A stretch of DNA of 43,010 nucleotides. Source: Nannocystis exedens. GTDB taxonomy: Bacteria > Myxococcota_A > Polyangia > Polyangiales > Polyangiaceae. The notes below the pieces were generated by a model, which was given only the letters and a program-made list of their open reading frames with translations, made no database searches and was not told the origin of the DNA. The stretch covers positions 1 to 43,010 of the forward strand of contig CAMAVR010000028.1 of NCBI GenBank assembly GCA_945861885.1, written 5' to 3'. Shown here in pieces: positions 33,145 through 41,334 of the stretch. Both the position numbers and the translations under genes were made by a program. Numbering within the stretch: position 1 is the stretch's first letter; each line of letters begins with the position of its first letter.

Positions 33145-34257
33145 TTACCGCAAAAATTCGGCCGTAGGTCTGTACGCTAACTGATGGGCCGCAGCAACCG
33201 GCTCGTACGTGACGTGGCCGTCGTAGCAGTTGATGCCGAGCGCGAGAGCGCGATCGCCTCTTGCCGCCGCAATGAGCCCTAGATCGGCAATTTTTATCGC
33301 GTACGCGATCGTCGTGTTTGTCAGCGCCCATGTGCTCGTTTGCGCGACTGCCCCCGGCATGTTTGGCACGCAGTAGTGCACGACGCCATGCACTTCGTAG
33401 GTCGGATGATCGTGGCTTGTCGGATGGCAAGTTTCGATGCAGCCGCCTTGGTCGATCGCGATGTCGACAATGACCGACCCTTTTTCCATCCGCTCGACCA
33501 TCGCCTTCGTGACGAGCTTCGGCGCGACGGCGCCGGTCACGAGAACCGCTCCGATAACAAGATCGGCGCGCACAACAGCTTGTGCGATGTTCGTCGGATT
33601 CGAATAGAGCGCTTCCACGGCGCCGCCGAATACATCTTCGAGGTACCCCATCGTGTCGGCCCGTACATCGAGCAGCGTGACTTGCGCCCCCATCCCAATC
33701 GCGACAGTCGCCGCCCCTTTTCCGGCGGCGCCTCCGCCCAAAATCACAACGCGCCCTCGACGCGTCCCGGGGACTCCTCCGAGCAGAACCCCTTTTCCGC
33801 CGTGCTCTTTTTCGAGATATGTCGCCCCGACTTGCACCGCCATCCGCCCGGCGACTTCACTCATCGGGCGCAAGAGCGGCAAACTGCCATCCGGATTTGC
33901 GATCGTCTCGTAGCCGACAGCGCTCACTCTTTTTTCTGCGAGCGCACGCGTTAACTCAGGCTCGGCGGCAAGATGCAAATAGGTGTACAAAATCAGATCG
34001 TCGCGAAAATATTTGTACTCGTCTTGAAGCGGCTCTTTCACTTTGACGACCATCTTGGCCGCCCACACGTCGGCGGCGTTTCGCACCATGGTCGCCCCGG
34101 CCGAAGCGTATTCGTCGTCGCAAATCCCGCTCCCTTCGCCGGCGGCGTTCTGCACAACAACTTTGTGCCCTCGCTGCACCAGGCTCTGGACGCCTGCGGG
34201 CGTCATTCCGACACGGTATTCGCGGTTTTTTATCTCTTTGGGTACACCGATAATCAC
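33145..34257 (-). CDS. ald: Alanine dehydrogenase
   Basis: Interconverts L-alanine and pyruvate plus ammonia with NAD. The 370-residue protein begins MIIGVPKEIKNREYRVGMTPAGV and has the pyruvate-binding Lys/Arg segment. YTYLHLAAEPELTRAL and PMSEVAGRMAVQVGATYLEKEHGG follow, and the NAD-binding loop is VVILGGGAAGKGAATVAIGMGA. CIETCHPTSHDHPTYEVHGVVHYCVPNMPGAVAQTST is highly conserved in Ald. It starts with GTG 34257, preceded by AGGAG. First gene of the three-gene minus-strand operon. It could supply alanine for peptidoglycan alongside glmS. Confidence 0.96.
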   Translation of the reverse strand: MIIGVPKEIKNREYRVGMTPAGVQSLVQRGHKVVVQNAAGEGSGICDDEYASAGATMVRNAADVWAAKMVVKVKEPLQDEYKYFRDDLILYTYLHLAAEPELTRALAEKRVSAVGYETIANPDGSLPLLRPMSEVAGRMAVQVGATYLEKEHGGKGVLLGGVPGTRRGRVVILGGGAAGKGAATVAIGMGAQVTLLDVRADTMGYLEDVFGGAVEALYSNPTNIAQAVVRADLVIGAVLVTGAVAPKLVTKAMVERMEKGSVIVDIAIDQGGCIETCHPTSHDHPTYEVHGVVHYCVPNMPGAVAQTSTWALTNTTIAYAIKIADLGLIAAARGDRALALGINCYDGHVTYEPVAAAHQLAYRPTAEFLR

Positions 34258-34342
34258 AAGCTTACTCCTCGCTATAAAGACGTCTCGCCGATGGTGCGCG
34301 ACGCGAGGATATAGTCATGGAAACATCGCCGTGCGAATTAAC

Positions 34343-34367
34343 TCACCGTCTTGTAGTTTTACAGGAT
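34343..34367 (+). promoter_or_regulatory. Motif shared with the mglB upstream region
   Basis: TCACCG-T-CTTGTAGT, then ACAGGAT, directly before the pyrD ATG. A nearly identical block is at 41665-41690 before mglB. Function unknown; it may contain a promoter. Confidence 0.35.
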
Positions 34368-35457
34368 GTATCGCTTTATTCGCCCACTGTTTTTTGCCCT
34401 TTCGCCGCACACGGCACATGCAGCCGGCTCTGCCGCACTCGCGCCGCTTGAGTATTGCGCGCCGCTACGAAATCTCGTCCGTGCATATTGCCTCCCGAAA
34501 GACGCGCGCCTTCGAACCGAAGCGATGGGTGTCACTTTTTTATCACCAGTCGGACTTGCGGGCGGCTTCGATAAAAACGCGGTGCGTGCGCGGGCGCTCG
34601 GTGCGCTCGGGTTCGGCTTTCTCGAGCTTGGCACTGTGACGGCGCAGGCGCAGCAAGAAAACGCACGACCGAATTTGTTTCGCCTACCGCAAGATCGGGC
34701 GCTCATCAACCGCCTCGGCTTTCCAAACGAGGGGGCCGCGCGCGTCGCGAAGCGTGTCGCTGCGCGGCAAATCGCCAGCGTGGGTGACGTGCCAATTGCG
34801 CTGTCGATCGGAAAGTCGCGATCTGTGCCTGTCGAATCGATGGGCGATGTTATCGCCGACTACTCCGCGAGTCTGCGCGCCGTGCTCCCGCATGGGCGAT
34901 TTGTCGTGGTGAACGTATCGAGCCCTAACACTGCCAATTTGCGAACTATGCAGCGTCAAGAGCACGCCAGCGTGCTTCTAAACGAGCTCTCCGCCATTGC
35001 CGGCGCGGTGCCGCTACTTTTAAAAATCGCACCAGATTTAACTGATGGCGAACTCGAAGCGCTCCTCGAAGCGGTCGATTCGGCAAAAATCGCCGGGGTC
35101 GTTGCGACCAACACGACGCTCTCTCGCGCGAACCTTCGATCAAGCGCGAGCCTCGTCGAGCAAATTGGCGCGGGTGGGCTCAGCGGCCCTCCACTTTTTG
35201 AACGAGCGCGCGCGATCGTGTCACGCTGCCGACGGCGCCTCGGGCCGCGCGCGACAATCGTCGGCGTCGGCGGAATCGGTACGGCCGAAGAGGCGTTCTC
35301 GATGATTGCGGCCGGTGCAAATTTAGTTCAATTGTATACTTCGTTTATCTACCACGGGCCACTTACGGCTCGACAGCTCAGTCGTGATCTCAGCGCCATC
35401 GTAGAGCGCGAAGGCGGCAGAAACATCGCTGAGTTTGTCGGCACGAAGATGTGGTAA
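34366..35457 (+). CDS. pyrD: Dihydroorotate dehydrogenase (quinone), class 2
   Basis: Fourth step of pyrimidine synthesis, membrane-associated, passing electrons to quinone. The 363-residue protein has the class 2 N-terminal hydrophobic helix (MYRFIRPLFFALSPHTAH). FMN and substrate motifs are SPVGLAGGFDKNA, ELGTVTAQAQ and VVNVSSPNTANLR (catalytic serine). LLLKIAPDLTDGE (FMN lysine), VVATNTTLSR, and GVGGIGTAEEAFSMIAAGANLVQLYTSFIY follow. In the usual NRxGFNN loop the first Asn is Pro here (NRLGFPNEG), at a position that contacts orotate in characterised class 2 enzymes. Nine bases separate it from the downstream acyl-CoA dehydrogenase gene. Confidence 0.95.
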   Translation: MYRFIRPLFFALSPHTAHAAGSAALAPLEYCAPLRNLVRAYCLPKDARLRTEAMGVTFLSPVGLAGGFDKNAVRARALGALGFGFLELGTVTAQAQQENARPNLFRLPQDRALINRLGFPNEGAARVAKRVAARQIASVGDVPIALSIGKSRSVPVESMGDVIADYSASLRAVLPHGRFVVVNVSSPNTANLRTMQRQEHASVLLNELSAIAGAVPLLLKIAPDLTDGELEALLEAVDSAKIAGVVATNTTLSRANLRSSASLVEQIGAGGLSGPPLFERARAIVSRCRRRLGPRATIVGVGGIGTAEEAFSMIAAGANLVQLYTSFIYHGPLTARQLSRDLSAIVEREGGRNIAEFVGTKMW

Positions 35458-35466
35458 CAGGCGCCC

Positions 35467-36630
35467 ATGCCCGACTATTTTGAAATCGCTCGTCACTTTT
35501 CTACCGAGGAGCGGGCCGTTCGCGATTCGGTGCGCGCTTTTTGCACGGCGCGAGCTCTTCCAATCATCGGCGACCACTTCGAAGCCGGGACATTCCCAAA
35601 AGAGCTGATCCCCGAAATCGCCGCACTGGGGATTTTGGGCGCCAACTTGAACGGATACGGTTGCGCCGGCGTAAGCGACATCGCCTACGGCCTAGCGATG
35701 CAAGAGCTCGAAAGGGCCGATTCCGCACTCAGAAGCTTCGCCAGCGTGCAGGGGAGCCTGGTGATGTACCCAATCCACGCGTTCGGCTCCGAGGAGCAGA
35801 AGAAAAAGTTTCTCCCTGAACTCGCGAACGGAAAAATCATCGGCTGCTTCGGTCTCACGGAGCCCGATTTTGGCTCAAATCCATCGGGGATGCGTGCCAG
35901 CGCCCGGGAAGATGGCGACAGCTACGTGCTAAACGGCACCAAGCGATGGATCACCAACGGAAATCTGGCCAATCTCGCCATCATCTGGGCAAAAATCGGC
36001 GGCGTCGAAGGCGAAGTCCGCGGTTTTTTGGTGCCGACCGATTCACGCGGGTTTGAAGCGCGACGGATCAACAAAAAACTGAGCCTACGCGCGAGCGACA
36101 CCAGCGAGCTCGTTCTGGAGGATGTGCGCATCCCAAAGAGCCTCGTATTGCCAAACGTCCGAGGGATGAAAGGGCCGCTCGCCTGTCTCACAAGTGCTCG
36201 ATTTGGGATCGCGTGGGGGGTAATTGGGGCAGCCAGCGCGTGCTTCGATTCGGCGCTCGATTACGCCAAGCACCGCGTGCAGTTCGGGGGGAAACCGATC
36301 GCTGCTCACCAACTTGTGCAGGCAAAATTTGCCGAAATACTCACCCAAATCACCGCATCCCAAGTGATGGTTCTCGAAGCATCGCGACTCAAGCGCGAAG
36401 GGCTACTACGGCCTCAGCAGGTCAGCATGATCAAGCGGCACAATGCGCGCACCGCGCTCGATACCGCGCGAACCTGCCGCGATATCCTTGGGGGGAACGG
36501 GATTACGCTCGATTACCCGGTAATGCGGCATATGTGCAATCTTGAAACCGTATCGACCTACGAGGGGACACACGATATCCACACGTTGGTTCTCGGACAG
36601 GATGTGACGGGAATCGCCGCGTTTGGGTAG
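35467..36630 (+). CDS. gcdH: Glutaryl-CoA dehydrogenase-like acyl-CoA dehydrogenase
   Basis: FAD enzyme converting glutaryl-CoA to crotonyl-CoA in lysine and tryptophan breakdown. The 387-residue protein has the group-specific end TYEGTHDIHTLVLGQDVTGIAAFG with catalytic Glu366. ALRSFASVQGSLVMYPI includes the Arg that binds the glutaryl carboxylate in known enzymes. The FAD-binding segment is CFGLTEPDFGSNPSGM, and WITNG is also present. This combination separates it from short-chain acyl-CoA dehydrogenases. It shares an operon with pyrD, a non-obvious pairing. Confidence 0.9.
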   Translation: MPDYFEIARHFSTEERAVRDSVRAFCTARALPIIGDHFEAGTFPKELIPEIAALGILGANLNGYGCAGVSDIAYGLAMQELERADSALRSFASVQGSLVMYPIHAFGSEEQKKKFLPELANGKIIGCFGLTEPDFGSNPSGMRASAREDGDSYVLNGTKRWITNGNLANLAIIWAKIGGVEGEVRGFLVPTDSRGFEARRINKKLSLRASDTSELVLEDVRIPKSLVLPNVRGMKGPLACLTSARFGIAWGVIGAASACFDSALDYAKHRVQFGGKPIAAHQLVQAKFAEILTQITASQVMVLEASRLKREGLLRPQQVSMIKRHNARTALDTARTCRDILGGNGITLDYPVMRHMCNLETVSTYEGTHDIHTLVLGQDVTGIAAFG

Positions 36631-36649
36631 TCTCGTCCTTGGTGGTCCC

Positions 36650-36677
36650 TTGACTTTGAATTGATGACCGCTAGATT
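36650..36677 (+). promoter_or_regulatory. Promoter of tRNA-Ala
   Basis: TTGACT (36650-36655), a 16-bp spacer and TAGATT (36672-36677), ending 17 bases before the tRNA 5' end. The position and match fit a strong sigma-70-type promoter. Confidence 0.6.
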
Positions 36678-36694
36678 GCGCGGCCGTTACTGTT

Positions 36695-36767
<73 letters not shown>

Positions 36768-36774
36768 CTTCAGA

Positions 36775-36880
36775 CCCGTAAACGTGCCCGTGCCCGTAAA
36801 CGTGCCCGGTAGTTTCACTGGCGACTCCGTCAGAAAAAGTAACAGCCGGGCACGTTTACGGGCACGGGCACGTTTACGGG
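36775..36880. repeat. Long perfect palindrome, copy 2 of 2
   Basis: Arms 36775-36809 and 36846-36880, 35 bp, identical in sequence to those at 15848-15945, around an unrelated 36-nt loop. It fills the gap between the tRNA-Ala 3' end (7 bases) and the stop codon of the convergent SDR gene (8 bases). Confidence 0.92.
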
Positions 36881-36888
36881 GGGCGCCC

Positions 36889-37575
36889 TTACGGCCCAAA
36901 TATTTCGATAGCGCTTCCGTTCATTGCTGCGGGGGCGTCTAGCGCTGCGTAGGCGACTAAATTCGCTACGTCCTCTGGCGACATATCAGGCTTGTATTTG
37001 CTCCCTTTGAGCATCGCCGTATCGACCGACCCTGGGAGCACGCTGATCGCTTGCACGCCGGTCCCCCGCAGCTCTTCGGCGAGCGACTTCATCATGCCGG
37101 TGAGCCCCCATTTTGACGCGCAGTAGGCCGACAGCCCCGGCGTCCCCAACGTCCCCGAAATGCTCCCGACCGCGATGACGCGTCCGCGGCGATTTTTTAG
37201 CATTCCTGGCAAGAATGCGCGCGTAACCAAAAACGCCCCTTTCAGATTGGCACCAATCACTGTGTCCCAATCGCTTTCGGCCATCTCGTGGAGCTGCGCA
37301 CTTCGCAGGGCCCCCGCGTTGTTCACGACAAACGTTGGAACGCCGAGCGAGGAGTGCACCCCTTTCGCCATTTCGGCGACGTCGCGCTCGCTCGAAACGT
37401 CACACAAAAATCCTTCGGCGCGGACGCCGAGTTTTCGGAGTGCGGCGGTCGCCTCCTCGACTTCGTGTTTCGTTCTTGAAGCGACTGCAACATCGACTCC
37501 GCGGGCCGCTAGCGCCAGCGCGCATGCTCGCCCAATCCCTCGCCCACCGCCCGTCACCACAGCTACGTCGCGCAT
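36889..37575 (-). CDS. Short-chain dehydrogenase/reductase (FabG-like)
   Basis: NAD(P)-dependent oxidoreductase of 228 residues with a Rossmann fold. The cofactor loop is TGGGRGIG (8-15), NNAG lies at 85-88, and the catalytic Ser138, Tyr151 and Lys155 are in VGSISGTLGTPGLSAYCASKWG. PGSVDTAM follows the active site. The Arg after beta-2 (VASRTKHE) favours NADPH. Substrate unknown; the fold resembles 3-oxoacyl-ACP reductases but no fatty-acid genes are near. AAGGAG precedes the ATG. It lies downstream of fliN on the same strand, 64 bases away, so it may be co-transcribed. Confidence 0.9.
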   Translation of the reverse strand: MRDVAVVTGGGRGIGRACALALAARGVDVAVASRTKHEVEEATAALRKLGVRAEGFLCDVSSERDVAEMAKGVHSSLGVPTFVVNNAGALRSAQLHEMAESDWDTVIGANLKGAFLVTRAFLPGMLKNRRGRVIAVGSISGTLGTPGLSAYCASKWGLTGMMKSLAEELRGTGVQAISVLPGSVDTAMLKGSKYKPDMSPEDVANLVAYAALDAPAAMNGSAIEIFGP

Positions 37576-37639
37576 CCTTGCTCCTTGCTTGCGACGACTT
37601 TACGTCACGGCAGCCCGGTCGGCACGTCGCTTCTCGCGA

Positions 37640-37957
37640 TCAACGTGGGCCGCCTTCGCTCCCGTCGTCTGGCTCTTCGTTGACCAATATTTCGATCAAT
37701 CGTACGCCATAATGATCGCCGATGACGACCGCTTCTCCGCGCGCGATCCGTCGATCGTTGACGAAAATGTCGAGCGACTCGCCGACGAGCGTATCGAGCT
37801 CGATGATCGATGCGGGGGTCAGTTTGAGCAGCTCGCCAATCGTCATTGAGCAGCGCCCGATTTCGACTGTGACCTGCACCGGGACGTCGTTCAAAAAACT
37901 GAACGCGCCGGGGGATATGGCTTCGCCATCGTCCCGCTTGCCGGTGCTGTCACTCAT
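37640..37957 (-). CDS. fliN: FliN-family switch protein
   Basis: SpoA-domain protein of 105 residues, the lower component of a flagellar or type III C-ring. The diagnostic stretch runs from FLNDVPVQVTVEIGRCSMTIGELLKL through IIELDTLVGESLDIFVNDRRIARGEAVVIGDHYGVRLIEIL. It ends in an acidic tail. The ATG at 37957 overlaps the fliM stop (ATGA), so translation is coupled. The longer open frame towards 38329 is only a shadow of fliM. Third and last gene of the fliG-fliM-fliN unit. Confidence 0.93.
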   Translation of the reverse strand: MSDSTGKRDDGEAISPGAFSFLNDVPVQVTVEIGRCSMTIGELLKLTPASIIELDTLVGESLDIFVNDRRIARGEAVVIGDHYGVRLIEILVNEEPDDGSEGGPR

Positions 37958-38967
37958 CGATTGCTCTCCTTCCCGAGCTCGGTTGCCGCATGCCTCGCCT
38001 CCACTCTTACGGCCACTTGCCCCTGTGAAGTCATCTGCTTGGCGAGAAATTTTTCGATCCCGGCAACGCGCACAACGAGGGGAGCGTCGGTGCTCGTCGG
38101 TAGGCGGATCACATCGCCCACTTTGAGGTCGCCGACACGACTCAATGGCATCGTCAGCCGCCCTAGTTCCACAGCGACATCGACTCTCGCGGCGGCAATT
38201 TGCTCCGGCAGCCGCTCGCGCTTCGCAATCCCGTAACGCGAACCGCCAAGGCGAAGCGCATCGTCGAGCTGCGCAAACGCGACCGCAATCGTGACCGTCG
38301 TCCGGACAGGGAACTCGGCAATTGTGCAATCGACCGCGATCACATCGCGATCAATTCGATCGCTTTCGTGTTTTGAATCGCCGATTAAAAAGCTCATATT
38401 CGCCCCGATTTCATCGCGAATCGCCTTCGCGAAATCGCCGGCAAGCTGATGCATCACTTCACCAACAACCGCGCGCTGCACCGCCGACATCTCGGGCTGT
38501 CTTTGCTCCTCCTCCCAAAATGGGCTGCTTCCGCCGAGCGCCCCTTCAACAAAAAATGCGATCGCATTCGAATTGATACCAATCGACGCCACAGCAGCGT
38601 GGTCATCGTCACGCAAAATGACGGCGTAGTCGCACTGAGCATCGCGCTCGCTGATGTAGGTGTCGCCAGCTTCAAATGGCACTTCACTCCGCACGTCGCC
38701 ATCGACCGCCACTACTGCGGCCGAAACCGCCCCGCGCCAATCCATGAGGCGCCGCTGCGTCGGGCCGCACTCGAAGCTCGCGCGATAGCGCGCCATAAAC
38801 GGCAGACTGTATCGAGCAGCTGCGACAAAGCGCGCAGCGATCCGTTCGAACCCATCGACCGCGCGACGAACACGCTTCTCGCGCTCGCAAAAATCGGCCG
38901 TGTCCAGCGGACGGTTCGTCGCAGGGGGGGCCGTTGATCCGTAAACGGAAGCTGGTTTAGTCCGCAT
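37954..38967 (-). CDS. fliM: FliM-family switch protein lacking the CheY-binding peptide
   Basis: Middle C-ring component, 337 residues. The middle domain runs from about 40 to 230 (FERIAARFVAAARYSLPFMARYRASFECGPTQRRLMDW, then IAFFVEGALGG, then MSAVQRAVVGEVMHQLAGDFAKAI). The C-terminal SpoA domain (LPEQIAAARVDVAVELGRLTMPLSRVGDLKVGDVIRLP) resembles FliN. The N-terminal EIDALL-type motif, which in flagellar FliM binds phosphorylated CheY, is not present: the chain begins MRTKPASVYGSTAPPATN. The ATG at 38967 has AGGAG upstream and overlaps the end of the fliG-like gene by 11 bases. This makes switching by classical chemotaxis unlikely. Confidence 0.9.
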   Translation of the reverse strand: MRTKPASVYGSTAPPATNRPLDTADFCEREKRVRRAVDGFERIAARFVAAARYSLPFMARYRASFECGPTQRRLMDWRGAVSAAVVAVDGDVRSEVPFEAGDTYISERDAQCDYAVILRDDDHAAVASIGINSNAIAFFVEGALGGSSPFWEEEQRQPEMSAVQRAVVGEVMHQLAGDFAKAIRDEIGANMSFLIGDSKHESDRIDRDVIAVDCTIAEFPVRTTVTIAVAFAQLDDALRLGGSRYGIAKRERLPEQIAAARVDVAVELGRLTMPLSRVGDLKVGDVIRLPTSTDAPLVVRVAGIEKFLAKQMTSQGQVAVRVEARHAATELGKESNR

Positions 38968-39973
38968 CGCCGGGCTCCTCTCCCGCTTCGGGTGGTTCTC
39001 CGAGAGCCGTGCGCAGACGCGCCGCAAGCGACTCGTTGTCGACGTTCATTCGACGAAGAATGCGATCGGCCAAATCGCGGTCGACGATTTTTAGAAGCGA
39101 TGTGGCGAGCCAAAAGCCATCAATGCCGCCAACGACTTCGTCGCTCGCCGCCGGAAGTTCACCCGCAAGTGCAATCAGCGCGGCATCGACCATTCTCGCA
39201 GAGAGATCGGTCATCGTCGCCATCCGCGAAGCGACACGCGACTGCATCTCGTCTGAGAGCGCCGAAAATATCGGCATCGCGCGCGACGATTCGAACTGAG
39301 AAAAAATCGCGGCGACAATTTGCGGATGCTCGTCTTCAAGAATCGTCGCGATAAACTGCGGGTCGCCGAGCGAGAGCCTACTTATCGCCATCTGCCTCTT
39401 CGACTGCGCGAAAATATCGCCGGTTCGCGAGAGACCAAGCGCACGCATCGACACCCGCGTAAGATGCGCGGCACTGTTGCGCGGAATAGGCACCACAAGG
39501 CGCACTCGCTCAGCAAACTCAGCGTACGTCGCATCGAGCTCTTTTTGAGAGACGGCTTGCGTCGCCGAAAGCGCCGCTTTAATTTTTCGCGTCGCCGCTT
39601 CATCAAGATGCGCGACGATCGGAACGGCGCTCAGTTCATCGATCGACAAAAGAATAAAAAGCGACTTGCGCGGCCCGTTCACCGGGTCGTCGCCGATCCA
39701 ATTTCGGATCACGACCGCGGCCGCCGCCCCATCATGCACCGCAAGCTCGATCGCCTCTTCGCGACTGCCGTCCGGTTCGCTCGTCGACTCTCGCGCATCG
39801 ACTGAACTGTCTGGCTCGCGCCAACCGTCGCCCGCATCCTGCTCGCGCCCGACGCTGCGCCGGTAAGCCTCGTCTTCGCGCTTCTTCGCCAACCATTTGG
39901 CGCGCCTCATCCAACCAATCGCGAACAGACCGATCGCGATCGCGCCGACGCAGGTGACGCCAAAAACGCTCAT
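38957..39973 (-). CDS. FliF C-terminal tail fused to a FliG lacking its torque domain
   Basis: A 338-residue fusion. Residues 1-21 are one membrane helix (MSVFGVTCVGAIAIGLFAIG), like FliF's second transmembrane segment. Residues 22-80 are a charged linker, and 81-95 (DGAAAAVVIRNWIGDD) match FliF's FliG-binding tail. FliG-N follows (SLFILLSIDELSAVPIVAHLDEAATRKI), then FliG-M with EHPQ (215-218). Then comes the first part of FliG-C (VGGIDGFWLATSLLKIVDRDLADRILRRMN...LAARLRTAL). The chain stops there with an acidic tail, just where the MFVFEDL motif and the torque helix of normal FliG should begin. The FliF ring domains are also absent. ATG 39973 or 39994 can start it; neither has a strong ribosome-binding site. 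Confidence 0.85.
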   Translation of the reverse strand: MSVFGVTCVGAIAIGLFAIGWMRRAKWLAKKREDEAYRRSVGREQDAGDGWREPDSSVDARESTSEPDGSREEAIELAVHDGAAAAVVIRNWIGDDPVNGPRKSLFILLSIDELSAVPIVAHLDEAATRKIKAALSATQAVSQKELDATYAEFAERVRLVVPIPRNSAAHLTRVSMRALGLSRTGDIFAQSKRQMAISRLSLGDPQFIATILEDEHPQIVAAIFSQFESSRAMPIFSALSDEMQSRVASRMATMTDLSARMVDAALIALAGELPAASDEVVGGIDGFWLATSLLKIVDRDLADRILRRMNVDNESLAARLRTALGEPPEAGEEPGDAD

Positions 39974-39990
39974 TTCACTGATTTTACAGA

Positions 39991-40005
39991 GCATTTGGCA
40001 TGCCG
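39991..40005 (-). promoter_or_regulatory. Possible sigma-54 promoter for fliG-fliM-fliN
   Basis: On the minus strand CGGCATGCCAAATGC has GG and GC separated by exactly ten bases, as in the -24/-12 consensus TGGCACG-N4-TTGC. Match is partial (first T and the TT of the -12 box differ). A start near 39979 would favour ATG 39973. Confidence 0.3.
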
Positions 40006-40258
40006 ATCGAAGCGAGGGTCAAATCGAACACACTGGGGTTAATTTGACTGCGCGCGACCTCGACAAGTCGTTCACCGTGAAGCGTCGATTCGTCGACGGA
40101 TTCGCTTTTTTTCAAGCGTTACCAGGCGGTTACATCGCCCCCAATGGGTCGATCGCGACTCGCTGTCGCCATCGCGCATCGCCGCTCGCGTCACCGGCGC
40201 CGCAAAAAGCGCCAAAGATTCGACGACTTTGCGGCGGGATAGCCAAACTTTCGACACT

Positions 40259-40273
40259 TGGCGCACGACTTGC
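40259..40273 (+). promoter_or_regulatory. Possible sigma-54 promoter of the activator gene
   Basis: TGGCGCACGACTTGC matches the -24 (TGGC) and -12 (TTGC) elements with exactly ten bases between GG and GC. It lies about 45 bases before the start codon, leaving a normal leader with a good ribosome-binding site. Confidence 0.45.
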
Positions 40274-40318
40274 GAACGAACTCGCGGTGGCGACCGTAAA
40301 CGCTGCGCAGGAGTGCCA

Positions 40319-41332
40319 ATGAACGACAAAATAGCCGACCAGGCGACGCGACCGCACAGCATGGAGCAGACAGTCGGTAGCTCCGCGGCAATCACGGAAG
40401 TCTACCGGATCGTAGACCGCATCGCGCCAAGCGGTTGCACCGTGCTCATTACCGGCGAAAGCGGCACCGGAAAAGAGCTGGTCGCGCAGGCGGTTCACAG
40501 TTCAAGCCCGCGGGCGTCAATGCCATTTGTTGCGGTCAATTGCGGAGCGATCCCCGAAGCGCTGCTCGAAAGCGAGCTTTTTGGTCACATTAGAGGGGCG
40601 TTCACCGGCGCCCATGCGACTACAAGCGGGCGCCTCGCCGCAGCAAAAGGGGGGACGCTTCTCCTCGATGAACTCGGCGAACTTCCACACGCCCTTCAAG
40701 TGAAGCTGTTGCGCGTCCTTCAAACGCAGGAATATTCGCCCGTTGGCGACTCGCGAACGCACCGCGCCGATGTGCGCATTGTCGCCGCAACAAACATCGA
40801 CCTCGATGCCGCAGTCGCCTCGGGGAAGTTTCGTGAAGATCTCTATTATCGCCTGAACGTCATTCAAATCGTGCTCCCCCCGCTTCGCGAACGCCGCGGC
40901 GACATCGCGCCGCTGGTAAAGCACTTCGCCGCAATAAGTGCGGCGCGACTGGGTCGACCACCGATCGCCTTTTCACCGGCGGCGATCAGTGCGATGGAAG
41001 AGTGGTCGTGGCCCGGAAATGTGCGCGAGCTCGAAAATACGGTCGAACGCGCTGTTATTCTCTGCGGCAGCGACATGGTCGAACCGCAAGATTTGCCGAC
41101 ACGATTTAGCGGACTTAGCAGTCGTGAACGCGGCGGCGCGGCCGAACTCCCTGACTCAGGAATCGACCTTCGCGCGACGGTCGAAGAGTTCGAAAACAAC
41201 CTTATTCGTCAGGCGCTCGAACGAACCGGCTGGAACAAAAATCGCGCCGCGCGCCTACTCGGCCTCAATCGGACGACGCTCGTCGAAATGCTCAAGCGAA
41301 AGCGATTCTCGTCACGCGCAGGAGCCGCTTAG
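40319..41332 (+). CDS. Sigma-54-dependent transcriptional activator without regulatory domain
   Basis: Enhancer-binding protein of 337 residues containing only the AAA+ domain and a Fis-type DNA-binding domain, like PspF. Walker A is GESGTGKE (46-53), the sigma-54-contacting loop GAFTGA is intact (93-98), and Walker B is GGTLLLDELGEL. The arginine-finger region has FREDLYYRLNV, and WPGNVRELENTVERAV is conserved. The C-terminal helix-turn-helix is ATVEEFENNLIRQALERTGWNKNRAARLLGLNRTTLVEMLKR. There is no receiver, GAF or PAS domain, so control must come from a partner protein or from expression level. The ATG at 40319 has AGGAG six bases before. Divergent from the switch-protein operon. Confidence 0.95.
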   Translation: MNDKIADQATRPHSMEQTVGSSAAITEVYRIVDRIAPSGCTVLITGESGTGKELVAQAVHSSSPRASMPFVAVNCGAIPEALLESELFGHIRGAFTGAHATTSGRLAAAKGGTLLLDELGELPHALQVKLLRVLQTQEYSPVGDSRTHRADVRIVAATNIDLDAAVASGKFREDLYYRLNVIQIVLPPLRERRGDIAPLVKHFAAISAARLGRPPIAFSPAAISAMEEWSWPGNVRELENTVERAVILCGSDMVEPQDLPTRFSGLSSRERGGAAELPDSGIDLRATVEEFENNLIRQALERTGWNKNRAARLLGLNRTTLVEMLKRKRFSSRAGAA

Positions 41333-41334
41333 CG

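Larger units (their letters stand above)
39974..40318. other. Divergent regulatory gap between fliG-like and sigma-54 activator genes
   Basis: About 340 bases with no convincing gene. It holds two sequences resembling sigma-54 promoters, one in each direction (39991-40005 minus, 40259-40273 plus). There is an A/T-rich stretch near 40100. The remaining part could carry enhancer sites, but no clear repeated operator was recognised. Confidence 0.5.

Noticed and set aside
39897..40322. 141-residue plus-strand open frame over the regulatory gap
   Set aside because: Starts inside the antisense of the fliG-like gene, no ribosome-binding site and no family resemblance.
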